From Litoreibacter roseus (GTDB lineage Bacteria; Pseudomonadota; Alphaproteobacteria; Rhodobacterales; Rhodobacteraceae): a stretch of DNA of 64,000 nucleotides. The position numbers and the translations under genes are program-made. The notes under the pieces are model-generated. The model did not search any database. It saw only the letters and a program-made list of their open reading frames with translations, and had not been told where the DNA came from. The stretch covers positions 1,116,001-1,180,000 of the forward strand of contig NZ_BLJE01000002.1 of the NCBI RefSeq assembly GCF_009811795.1, given 5' to 3'. Below are positions 45,718 through 52,571 of this stretch, piece by piece. Numbering within the stretch: the stretch's first letter is position 1; every line of letters starts with the position of its first letter.

Positions 45718-46899
45718 ATGTTTTTCCGGCAGAGTATTTTCACCATCTTGGCCTGTCTTGGGGTCAGTACCGGGGCTTTTGCGGACAGCACATCCGTTCG
45801 GATCGGGGGGGACACGTTCTTCGCCGGGTCCGCCGTCAGTGAAACGGTTAACACCGGGGGCGATACGTTTATTGCGGCGCGTTCCGCCGTCGCGCGCGGA
45901 TCTACCCAAGGGGATATGCACGTTGCCGGGTTCGACATCTCGGTGGATGCGGATACCGCGCAGGACCTTTATGCAGCGGGGGCCACCGTTGTTGTGCGGG
46001 GCAGCACGGCGCAGGATTTGACCGTTGCCGGTTTTTCCGTGCGGACGGAAGAGACCGCCGAAACTGGCGGCAACGCGCGTCTGTTCGGCAATACGCTCAC
46101 CATAGACGGTCCCATCAATGGTGCGCTGCTCGCGACGGCCAGTGACGTCATCTTGAACGCACCAATCGGGGGCGACGTCCGGATTGTTGCGCGGACCATC
46201 AGCTTCGGGCCGGATGCGGTCGTCGATGGGCTTCTGACTTACAGCACCGAGGACCGCATATCGGTGCCTGACCGCGTTGCCCCTCAAGGGCGCGTCGTCT
46301 TTCAGCAGTACAGCGGATCGGAGGCGTGGGACGATTGGGATGAATTTCGCGAGGACATGCCAGTACTGCCGACGCTTGCGTCGATGATGTTCGGGTTCGT
46401 GATCTCACTGCTGTTCTTCCTGGTGCTTGGTGCGCTGATGCTGGGCTTCATGCCCAGACGTCTCAGAGCGCTCCGTCGAAGCATCGCCGCGGCGCCCGGG
46501 CAGTCCATGCTTTTGGGTGTCATCGGCCTGTCGGTGCTCTTTGGCATGGCGCCAATCACCGCTCTGACCATCGTGGGTTTGCCGTTTGTGCCCATCGCCC
46601 TTCTGCTCATCGTGGTCGCTTGGATCCTTGGTTACGCGCTTGGGGCCTACAGCGTGGCCATGCGCATCTGGAGCGGTTTTGGTGGGGCAGAAAATCCAAG
46701 CAACGTCGCCCGTCTTGCAATCTTTGCGGCGGCCATCACCTTCATCGCGCTTCTGAACTTCATTCCCTTCGTGGGCTGGGTCGCCAATTACACGCTGATC
46801 CTGCTGGGCATCGGCGCCATGACGCGAGCCTTGTTTCACTACCTGATCGGCAATTCGGGCGAGGCGTTCGACATCGATATGAAGCCAATCGACGACTGA
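45718..46899 (+). CDS. Membrane protein with exported bactofilin-like beta repeat domain
   Basis: A 393-residue protein: signal peptide MFFRQSIFTILACLGVSTGAFA, then a repetitive GGDTF/AGSAV, GDMHVAG, QDLTVAGFSV, GGNARLFG beta-solenoid-like region (residues 25-200). Four or five membrane segments form the C-terminal half (around MMFGFVISLLFFLVLGAL onward). The solenoid recalls polymer-forming cytoskeletal (bactofilin) domains but lies on the exported side. It appears to be an envelope protein of unknown role. ATG at 45718 follows AAAGGAGC. Co-oriented with the DUF2267 gene 28 bp downstream. Confidence 0.82.
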   Translation: MFFRQSIFTILACLGVSTGAFADSTSVRIGGDTFFAGSAVSETVNTGGDTFIAARSAVARGSTQGDMHVAGFDISVDADTAQDLYAAGATVVVRGSTAQDLTVAGFSVRTEETAETGGNARLFGNTLTIDGPINGALLATASDVILNAPIGGDVRIVARTISFGPDAVVDGLLTYSTEDRISVPDRVAPQGRVVFQQYSGSEAWDDWDEFREDMPVLPTLASMMFGFVISLLFFLVLGALMLGFMPRRLRALRRSIAAAPGQSMLLGVIGLSVLFGMAPITALTIVGLPFVPIALLLIVVAWILGYALGAYSVAMRIWSGFGGAENPSNVARLAIFAAAITFIALLNFIPFVGWVANYTLILLGIGAMTRALFHYLIGNSGEAFDIDMKPIDD

Positions 46900-46927
46900 T
46901 CCCGTAGACACAAGAGGAGGACCCGCC

Positions 46928-47362
46928 ATGTCTGCCCAAGGTCTTGAAGCCATCGATCATACGGTTCACGTGACACACGAGTGGATCAACGAGCTGACCG
47001 CTCGGCTGGACTGGGGGTCAAAGCGCAGCGCGTTGCGCCTGCTCAGATGCACGTTGCATCGGGTGCGAGACCACCTTCTAACCGACGAGTTGGCCCAGTT
47101 CTCAGCCCAATTACCGCTGCTCATCCGTGGCATGTTCTTCGAAGGCTGGATGCCAAAGCGCACCCCGATCAAGGAGCGGCACGCCGAGGACTTCACCGAT
47201 GCAATAGGGGACCAGATGCGTGAGGCGGATGATTACAGGGGGCCGCAGGATATCCGACACGTTTTCGATCTGCTGAATAACCGCCTGAGCGAGGGCGAGA
47301 TCAGGGACATCCGGGCCTGCCTGCCGGAACCCATCCGCGCCCTGTGGCCTGACCCGATGTAA
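46928..47362 (+). CDS. DUF2267 family protein
   Basis: A 144-residue helical protein of the DUF2267 family: HVTHEWINELTARLDWGSKRSALRLLRCTLHRVRDHL and AQLPLLIRGMFFEGW are characteristic. Function is unknown; family members are often seen next to stress and envelope genes. AGGAGG lies 8 bp before the ATG. It follows the bactofilin-like membrane gene and is the last gene before the accessory patch. Confidence 0.85.
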   Translation: MSAQGLEAIDHTVHVTHEWINELTARLDWGSKRSALRLLRCTLHRVRDHLLTDELAQFSAQLPLLIRGMFFEGWMPKRTPIKERHAEDFTDAIGDQMREADDYRGPQDIRHVFDLLNNRLSEGEIRDIRACLPEPIRALWPDPM

Positions 47363-47506
47363 CCCTGTGTTGGACGAGCTTGATACGGCTCGGGTTAGCC
47401 TAAAAGCGGAACGCGCTGATTGATGCTGCAGGTCTGCTTTGGAGCCCGTTTTGACCGATGCTGCACGTCGTATAGATGACCAGAAACCGCGCGAACCTGC
47501 CGTTTG
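47363..47506. repeat. Left boundary of the accessory patch, carrying a degenerate repeat
   Basis: This intergenic segment contains 47425-47464 (GCTGCAGGTCTGCTTTGGAGCCC...), which aligns with 49152-49195 beyond the GNAT gene. No gene is visible, and there is no recognisable terminator except a weak CGAGC/GCTCG stem near 47374. It marks the change from the conserved stress region to AT-richer single-gene modules. Confidence 0.5.
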
Positions 47507-48295
47507 TTAATCGCGGGTAGAAAGCAGATCATTAATGGCGGCGCGATCAATTTTACGATTTTCAAATGTACGTACATTGTCAGTGAGTGTTACGAATATC
47601 GTCACCGGGCGGTCTTCCTGATCGAAATTCAACCCCGCTTCAACCTTCAAAATAGCATCGCACATCGGAGAAAGATTTTTCATATCAAACGCATCGCTTT
47701 GATCAATACCCACAAATTCGACCGGCGTGCAGGCGGCTTTGGCATTCTTTAAAACGACCTGTCCATCGTCAATGACCCACGTAAAAGACGCGCCACGTCC
47801 AAAGGAAGTTTCTTCAAAATGCGAATAAGGGCCAAAGGCCGCGACAAGGTTACGTTCAATCGCCCCAAGATTCAGGCGCGTGTCCTCTTCCACGAAGTTG
47901 TATACGATATTGGTTTGCTCAAGCGCAGCACCAGACGCCAACTGTGAAAACCGCATTGCGACGCGGGCTTCCACTGCATCATCAAATCCCCTTGGTGTGG
48001 CCATTCCAACCATAACCATAGACTTAATAGCTTCCCAAGCGGCCGCATCACCCATGCGGAACTTATGCGCATCAAATCCGCCGATACCAAAATCCACTAA
48101 GGTATCGCAGGCTTGTTGTGGGGTCATTCCCCTTGAAACATCCTCCAGCAGACGCATCGTATCGGGAATATCCGCACCGGCTGAAGTTTGCATAAATTCA
48201 GGCCATTCCCCTACCGGACTGGGCAAGACACAATCGGTGTCTTCTTCGCGACAACCGGTAAATAGAACTACGGATAAAATGAGAAAATAGCGCAT
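47507..48295 (-). CDS. Predicted lipoprotein of unknown function
   Basis: A 262-residue protein with an N-terminal lipobox: MRYFLILSVVLFTGC (cleavage before Cys15), followed by an acidic mature part. ATG at 48295 is preceded by AAGGG. There are several Cys pairs (DTDC, QACDTL, KAACTPVEF, MCDAIL) that may form disulphides. No family is recognised. It is convergent to the DUF2267 gene and isolated between degenerate repeats, suggesting horizontal acquisition. Confidence 0.72.
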   Translation of the reverse strand: MRYFLILSVVLFTGCREEDTDCVLPSPVGEWPEFMQTSAGADIPDTMRLLEDVSRGMTPQQACDTLVDFGIGGFDAHKFRMGDAAAWEAIKSMVMVGMATPRGFDDAVEARVAMRFSQLASGAALEQTNIVYNFVEEDTRLNLGAIERNLVAAFGPYSHFEETSFGRGASFTWVIDDGQVVLKNAKAACTPVEFVGIDQSDAFDMKNLSPMCDAILKVEAGLNFDQEDRPVTIFVTLTDNVRTFENRKIDRAAINDLLSTRD

Positions 48296-48398
48296 GACCC
48301 TTAGTATAATGTTCAATTCAGAATGCAATTCTGACTTACACCTCCACCCAAACTACAATCATGAACCGAACGTGATCGAACCGCCAAATCCAGTCATT

Positions 48399-48560
48399 GG
48401 CGCAAGCGCAGCGAAAGTACGCTTAGTCCCGCGTCTTACCAGTTCGTGCACCGCGCCGGTCACTGGCGTTGTTTCCCGCGCCGGTCACTCATGACCAGCG
48501 CAGCGAAGGTGTCAGGAGAGACCGAACTGCACGCAAGTTGCATTGCAGCGAAGGTCAGCT
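48399..48560. repeat. Degenerate intergenic repeats with a 14-bp direct repeat
   Basis: The element 48399-48432 (GGCGCAAGCGCAGCGAAAG...) matches 49080-49113 at 28 of 34 positions. CCGCGCCGGTCACT is repeated exactly at 48451-48464 and 48476-48489, and GCAGCGAAGGT at 48500-48510 and 48545-48555. There is no supported gene in this 278-bp gap (48296-48573). Confidence 0.6.
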
Positions 48561-48573
48561 TTAACATCCCGGA

Positions 48574-49068
48574 ATGCACTTCGCAGATCATATCCAGACA
48601 GAACGTCTGTCGCTCAGCCCGATGAAAAAACGGGATATTTGGTTCTTTTGTAGGCTCGTCGGCAATTCAAATGTAAGGCGATACCTCGGCGGTCCTGTTC
48701 ATTGGAAGCAACGCCTTCCGCGCTTCAAACGATATTTGAACGCTCCATCCCATGTTGGCGTCTGGGTCGCTAGGTTGACGAGGTTCAACCAACCAATTGG
48801 TCTGGTAGAACTTGGTCTACACAAAAATGAAAGAGACTACGAAGTCTCTTACCAGTTTGACCCATCTTACTGGGGCGGCGGCCTTGCAAGCGAAGCCGTT
48901 CACGCAGTTATCGCGCATGCTCTGGATGAAGCCGGTTTGGAGCGTATCATTTCGGAAACTCAGAGCGCTAACTCTGCGTCTTGTCGTTTGTTGAAATCAC
49001 AGGGAATGGTTGAGATTGAGAGGCTCCATAGATTCGGGGCAGAGCAGACCATTTTTGCAACTAAATGA
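48574..49068 (+). CDS. GNAT-family N-acetyltransferase
   Basis: A 164-residue RimJ/RimL-like acetyltransferase: QTERLSLSPMKKRDIWFFCRLV, then the acetyl-CoA-binding region YWGGGLASEAVHAVIAHALDEAGLERI with the typical GGGLASE loop, and NSASCRLLKSQGM. Substrates of such enzymes include ribosomal proteins, amines and antibiotics. It stands alone, flanked on both sides by mutually similar non-coding repeats, and is AT-richer than the surroundings, consistent with acquired DNA. Confidence 0.85.
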   Translation: MHFADHIQTERLSLSPMKKRDIWFFCRLVGNSNVRRYLGGPVHWKQRLPRFKRYLNAPSHVGVWVARLTRFNQPIGLVELGLHKNERDYEVSYQFDPSYWGGGLASEAVHAVIAHALDEAGLERIISETQSANSASCRLLKSQGMVEIERLHRFGAEQTIFATK

Positions 49069-49079
49069 AAGCCGACGTT

Positions 49080-49195
49080 GGCGCAGTCGCAGCGAAAGCT
49101 CACTTTGTCCCGCACTTCTGTCATCTCCAAGAGTTTTGGCTCCGCTGCATCGCCGCAGGTCCGCTTTGAGCCCATACCTACCGATGCTGAGCTGC
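49080..49195. repeat. Degenerate intergenic repeats between GNAT and reverse transcriptase
   Basis: 49080-49113 aligns with 48399-48432 (28 of 34 identical), and 49152-49195 aligns with 47425-47464 with gaps. The 172-bp space between the GNAT stop (49068) and the RT stop (49241) thus contains one copy of each of two repeat types. No gene is seen in it. Confidence 0.6.
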
Positions 49196-49240
49196 GCATG
49201 AATGGCAGCTTTAGCGACCGCTGTTACTCACTGTCGTTCT

Positions 49241-50548
49241 TCAGGTTGAGCTACCCTGAACGTGCTCTCGCGCGTTGGCTAACTCCAATTTTGCATAGAG
49301 CTTCTGAGCTTTGCTCGGGTTGACCTGTTCGACCCAACCGATCTGCCCCAAGATCTTTTCAAATTCTGCCGGATCGTTTTTCCACGCCTTTTGGTGAATA
49401 ATTGCCTTTAGCCGATCGAATTCCTTTCGAGAGATATTGATTGTCTCATTGACTACAATTCCCAAGACCATCTGCCTTCGATAGCAGGGCATAATCCTCG
49501 TTTTGCCGGTTCTTATTCTAAAGCCTTCCTCCTCTACGATCTCGGGTACGGTGGTGAGAACCGCGTCGCGTACTCCACTATCTCCTGAAAAAGTAAGATC
49601 GTCGGCATACCTCGTATAGTTTGCTCCAAGCGACCGCGCCAAACCTGCCAAACGCCGATCCAATCGATACGTCAGCAGGTTCGCGAGCGCCGGTGAACTT
49701 GGTGCACCCTGAGGCAGATGAGGCTCCATCAATGTTTGGCGTTGTTCATACGGCATACGTTGTCGAATACGGCTTGGCGTAACGATGGTGCAGATGCCGC
49801 TGAGGCCGTGCGCTACAGAAACTGGATATCCGAGGTGGCGAAAGAAGGCATAGACGCGCCCATAGCGAAGACTACTAAAATAATTCTTCAGATCGAGGCC
49901 GATGACGACTTCTTCGCCAGCATGCCGTTGTGCTGCACCAATGCAATTTCGTCCGCGAACAAACCCAAAACTATCCGGGTGTGTTGGCACCTTGGCAAGA
50001 ATTCGATGATTTATCAGGCGCTGAAGTGACTTCAGTCGGGGTTTGGGTGCCTCAATGAGCCTCAAGCCACCACTGGACTTTGGGCTCATACGATAGAAAT
50101 AATTGTTCACGCCCGGCATCGGATGTGTTTCTCGCCACCCGTTCCTGTCCACGAATGCGTCAAGCTGCTCAGGCGTTAGGAGGAGCCAATCGGCAAGATC
50201 AATGGCTGTGTGCAACGTGGGAAGCACCAACGCATCAAACGGCGCGACGGGTAGCATCCTGGGTGGTTCAAGCGGAAGCGACGGCCATACATCGGCTTTG
50301 TTGCAATGCTTGAAGAGCCGCCGCACTACTAGTTGCTTGGATAGCATTTCAGCTATTCGGTTCGCATCAGGGGCGTAGCGTTGAGGGAATTCGACGATCA
50401 AACTATTCGTCAACAACTTTGCGTCACTTTGAAAAGCCGGAGGTAAACAATGGCGAAGAAGGCGGGTGACATCGTCTTGGGACCACCGGCACCCCTCCAA
50501 TCGAGTGGCCAGGGTTGATACAAGAAGTTCACTTCGCGAAGCTGGCAA
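49241..50548 (-). CDS. Retron-like reverse transcriptase with N-terminal extension
   Basis: A 435-residue RNA-directed DNA polymerase. Catalytic landmarks: LDLKNYFSSL with Asp219, HLPQGAPSSPALANLL (residues 278-292), YTRYADDLTFSGD with YADD at 314-317, and GFRIRTGKTR followed by MVLGIVVN (360-367). The QGAPSSP and YTRYADDLTFS motifs are of the retron type. Retrons usually have VTG where this protein has VLG, and no NAxxH motif is evident. Residues 1-140 are an extension of unknown fold. TTG at 50548, preceded by AGAGG, opens the frame. A structured RNA candidate lies directly upstream; no effector gene is evident next to it. Confidence 0.88.
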   Translation of the reverse strand: MPASRSELLVSTLATRLEGCRWSQDDVTRLLRHCLPPAFQSDAKLLTNSLIVEFPQRYAPDANRIAEMLSKQLVVRRLFKHCNKADVWPSLPLEPPRMLPVAPFDALVLPTLHTAIDLADWLLLTPEQLDAFVDRNGWRETHPMPGVNNYFYRMSPKSSGGLRLIEAPKPRLKSLQRLINHRILAKVPTHPDSFGFVRGRNCIGAAQRHAGEEVVIGLDLKNYFSSLRYGRVYAFFRHLGYPVSVAHGLSGICTIVTPSRIRQRMPYEQRQTLMEPHLPQGAPSSPALANLLTYRLDRRLAGLARSLGANYTRYADDLTFSGDSGVRDAVLTTVPEIVEEEGFRIRTGKTRIMPCYRRQMVLGIVVNETINISRKEFDRLKAIIHQKAWKNDPAEFEKILGQIGWVEQVNPSKAQKLYAKLELANAREHVQGSST

Positions 50549-50946
50549 CGACGACCTCTGCTATTCTGTGCTTTGGATATCCCGTCCTGAGTGAAACTCA
50601 GTGGCGGATATCCACAGTGTGTCGGAGCAATGTCATCAGACGGGGATACCCCGCCCCAGGCTCACCAAAAGGTGCACCAATCCAAAGGCCGCCGTTATGA
50701 ATATCTTGCCGACCAATGATGACTATTTCAAGGAACGCGGACTTGGAAAACAGAAGTGCAAACTAATCCATCACAAGATAGAAAGCAGCCATTCGTACCA
50801 GAAATCGCGAGGTCCGCTTCGTCCCGCTTTGCTGACCTTAGCGTTTGTGTAGTCACACTGCATCTTCACGAAGCCGTTTATGACCGACAGCTCCGCCAAA
50901 TACGTCCGGTGACGGTCAACAGGTAGCCATCGAAAGTATCGGTCGC
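50549..50946. other. 398-bp non-coding region upstream of the reverse transcriptase
   Basis: No gene is supported here. It holds the structured RNA candidate (50571-50687) and, further away, a degenerate repeat related to those around the GNAT gene (50803-50845: GAAATCGCGAGGTCCGCTTC...). The rest shows no recognisable element. It separates the RT module from the Crp/Fnr gene. Confidence 0.6.
50571..50687 (-). ncRNA. Candidate msr-msd (retron RNA) upstream of the reverse transcriptase
   Basis: On the RT strand the segment is bounded by complementary 8-nt arms, CTTTGGAT (50687-50680) and ATCCAAAG (50578-50571), like a1/a2. Between them are three hairpins: GGTGCACC-TTTT-GGTGAGCC (50678-50659, one mismatch), CGGGG-TAT-CCCCG (50653-50641), and a long stem with outer GGATATCC (50613-50606 and 50582-50575) and inner CTGAGT-TTC-ACTCAG. 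The order, two small hairpins then a long stem, is that of retron msr then msd. The RT start lies 23 nt downstream. Inferred by inspection only; the arms overlap the msd stem, and the a1/a2 stem is short. Confidence 0.55.
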
Positions 50947-51621
50947 TCAGTTGCGGTCGCCCAAGGACAGGGTCAGCAGCGTGTCGGGGCGCAGGACGAC
51001 GATTGTATGGATGTTGTTGATCGCGATGATCCCGCTCTTGCGGAGTTGGGTGAACGTGCGGCTGATGGTTTCCGTCGTCAGTCCCAGAAAATCAGCGATA
51101 TCAGCCCGGCTCATCGGCAGATTGACCTGCGTATGCTCCCCTAGATCTTCGCCCACGCGGTCCGAGAGCACACAGAGAAACGACGCGACTTTCTCAACGG
51201 CTGACTTGCGACCGAGCATCATGAAATGGTCCTGCATTGCGCTGATTTCGCAAAGGGCTGCTTGCAGCAGTGCATGATGCAGCTTTGGATCGCCCTCGCC
51301 GTTTTCCAGAACCGAGCGGCGATAGGGCTGCAGACGCGCGTCGACAAGGGCGTCGCAATCGGTGTGATGCAAGCCAGCGGACGGAAAGCCGACGATGTCG
51401 CCCGGGTACCCAAATGCGATCACCTGCCTGCGCCCGTCCTCTAGCAGTCGCGTCAGCCGCAGGACGCCCGATGTCACCTGATACAACCAGTCCACCTGAT
51501 CACCTTCGAAATAGAGGTAGTGGCCGGCCTTCAGCCGCGCCTCTGCGGTTTTCGCGCCTGAACTCGCGAGTGTCCTGACGGGCATTTTTGCAAGGTATTC
51601 AGCGGGATTCGTGACATACAT
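50947..51621 (-). CDS. Crp/Fnr-family regulator without Fe-S cysteines
   Basis: A 224-residue regulator with an N-terminal cyclic-nucleotide-binding-like beta barrel (about residues 30-110) and a C-terminal winged helix. The recognition helix LTTETISRTFTQL carries E184, S187 and R188, the E-xx-SR pattern of Fnr/FixK proteins that recognise TTGA-N6-TCAA. There is no Fnr-type N-terminal Cys cluster, so it does not sense oxygen itself; it resembles FixK/Dnr-type proteins. ATG at 51621 follows GGAGG; a longer frame is less likely. It is divergent from the response regulator. Confidence 0.88.
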   Translation of the reverse strand: MYVTNPAEYLAKMPVRTLASSGAKTAEARLKAGHYLYFEGDQVDWLYQVTSGVLRLTRLLEDGRRQVIAFGYPGDIVGFPSAGLHHTDCDALVDARLQPYRRSVLENGEGDPKLHHALLQAALCEISAMQDHFMMLGRKSAVEKVASFLCVLSDRVGEDLGEHTQVNLPMSRADIADFLGLTTETISRTFTQLRKSGIIAINNIHTIVVLRPDTLLTLSLGDRN

Positions 51622-51713
51622 GGCGGCAGACCTCCGGGGTTGCGATGAGGTCAAACTGGGTACGCTGTGTAATTTGGATTGGTCTCTGCCGGTGAGGTTT
51701 TGTATCATTTTGT

Positions 51714-51754
51714 AACAGATCTGATAAGCCGTTGAATCCGCACTTAGATCTGTT
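51714..51754. promoter_or_regulatory. Paired inverted repeat AACAGATCT ... AGATCTGTT
   Basis: Two perfect 9-bp arms (51714-51722 and 51746-51754) with 23 bp between, in the divergent promoter of the Crp/Fnr gene and the response regulator. Centre-to-centre distance is 32 bp, about three helical turns, as for two sites of a dimeric regulator. It may be the binding site of the neighbouring response regulator. Confidence 0.45.
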
Positions 51755-51794
51755 CTGAAGGGGACTTGTGGGACTATTGCCGGGAACGCCTGAT

Positions 51795-52571
51795 ATGAAC
51801 TGTCAGACCATTCTTGTGATTGAAGATGAAGCCAGAATCAGGGCGCTGCTGCGCAATGTGATGGAGGATGAGGGATATGCCGTTCTCGAGGCGGAAAACG
51901 CCAGGCAAGCCATTGATATCATTAAGACCTCCGAGGTCAGTCTGATAACGCTTGATATCCATCTGGGGCCGGATGACGGGCTGGAACTGGCGAAGGACAT
52001 TCAGCGCATTTCCGAGGCACCGATCATCATGGTGACAGGCAAGGATGACATTATTGACCGGGTCGTCGGGCTTGAGCTTGGGGCGGACGACTATATCACC
52101 AAACCGTTTCATCTCAGGGAGGTGCTCGCCCGGATCAGGACCGTTTTGAGGCGCGCCGAAGGCCGTGTGCCGGGGTATTCCGAAGCGCCACCCGATCCGA
52201 TGCCAGATCAAGCGGACAACAGCGCACAATACAGTTTTGACGGGTTAAAAGCCGTGCCGGATCGGTTGGAGCTTCTGGATCGGACCGGTGCCGAGTGCGA
52301 TTTGACCAGCGGCGATTTCAAGCTTCTGTCGGTCTTTCTGGCGCGGCCAAAGCGCGTCTTGTCCCGGGATCAGCTGATGGATCTGACGGGGGGCCACGAA
52401 TGGAGTCCGCTGGACCGGACCATCGACAATCAGATTGCTCGCCTGCGCAAGAAGATCGAGCGCGATCCGTCCGATCCGAAGCTGATCAAGACGGTGCGCG
52501 GTGTAGGCTATACCTTCACATGCGATGTCCGGCGGGTTCAGTCGTCCGCGTCGTCCGTCAAAAGCGCCTGA
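51795..52571 (+). CDS. OmpR/PhoB-type response regulator
   Basis: A 258-residue protein. The N-terminal receiver has acidic DE (residues 11-12), phospho-acceptor Asp54 (LITLDIHLG) and TKPF near 103. The C-terminal winged helix (about 165-250) includes LSRDQLMDLTGG and a late LIKTVRGVGYTF. ATG at 51795 gives the normal short lead (MNCQTILVIEDE); GTG at 51768, preceded by AAGGGG, is a possible alternative adding nine residues. It converges with the FixL-like hybrid kinase, overlapping it by 34 bp, so the two probably act together. Confidence 0.9.
   Translation: MNCQTILVIEDEARIRALLRNVMEDEGYAVLEAENARQAIDIIKTSEVSLITLDIHLGPDDGLELAKDIQRISEAPIIMVTGKDDIIDRVVGLELGADDYITKPFHLREVLARIRTVLRRAEGRVPGYSEAPPDPMPDQADNSAQYSFDGLKAVPDRLELLDRTGAECDLTSGDFKLLSVFLARPKRVLSRDQLMDLTGGHEWSPLDRTIDNQIARLRKKIERDPSDPKLIKTVRGVGYTFTCDVRRVQSSASSVKSA

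Noticed and set aside
45730-45742. GAGTATTTTCACC inside the membrane-protein gene as a repeat copy
   Set aside because: It codes for part of the signal peptide and lacks the rest of the motif; chance match.
50697-50852. Small plus-strand ORF near the RT upstream region
   Set aside because: Short, with no ribosome site or recognisable motif, and it overlaps the degenerate repeat; not supported as a gene.
49241-50946. Diversity-generating retroelement
   Set aside because: The active site is YADD within retron-like QGAPSSP and TRYADDLTFS motifs. I saw no template/variable repeat pair near the gene, though I could not search exhaustively.
49241-50946. Group II intron
   Set aside because: No maturase or endonuclease domain follows the RT motifs, and no domain V-like hairpin is seen at the 3' side.
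47363-50946. Integron cassette array
   Set aside because: The spacers are similar to each other, but I could not find paired core sites or an integrase gene, and the genes do not share orientation.
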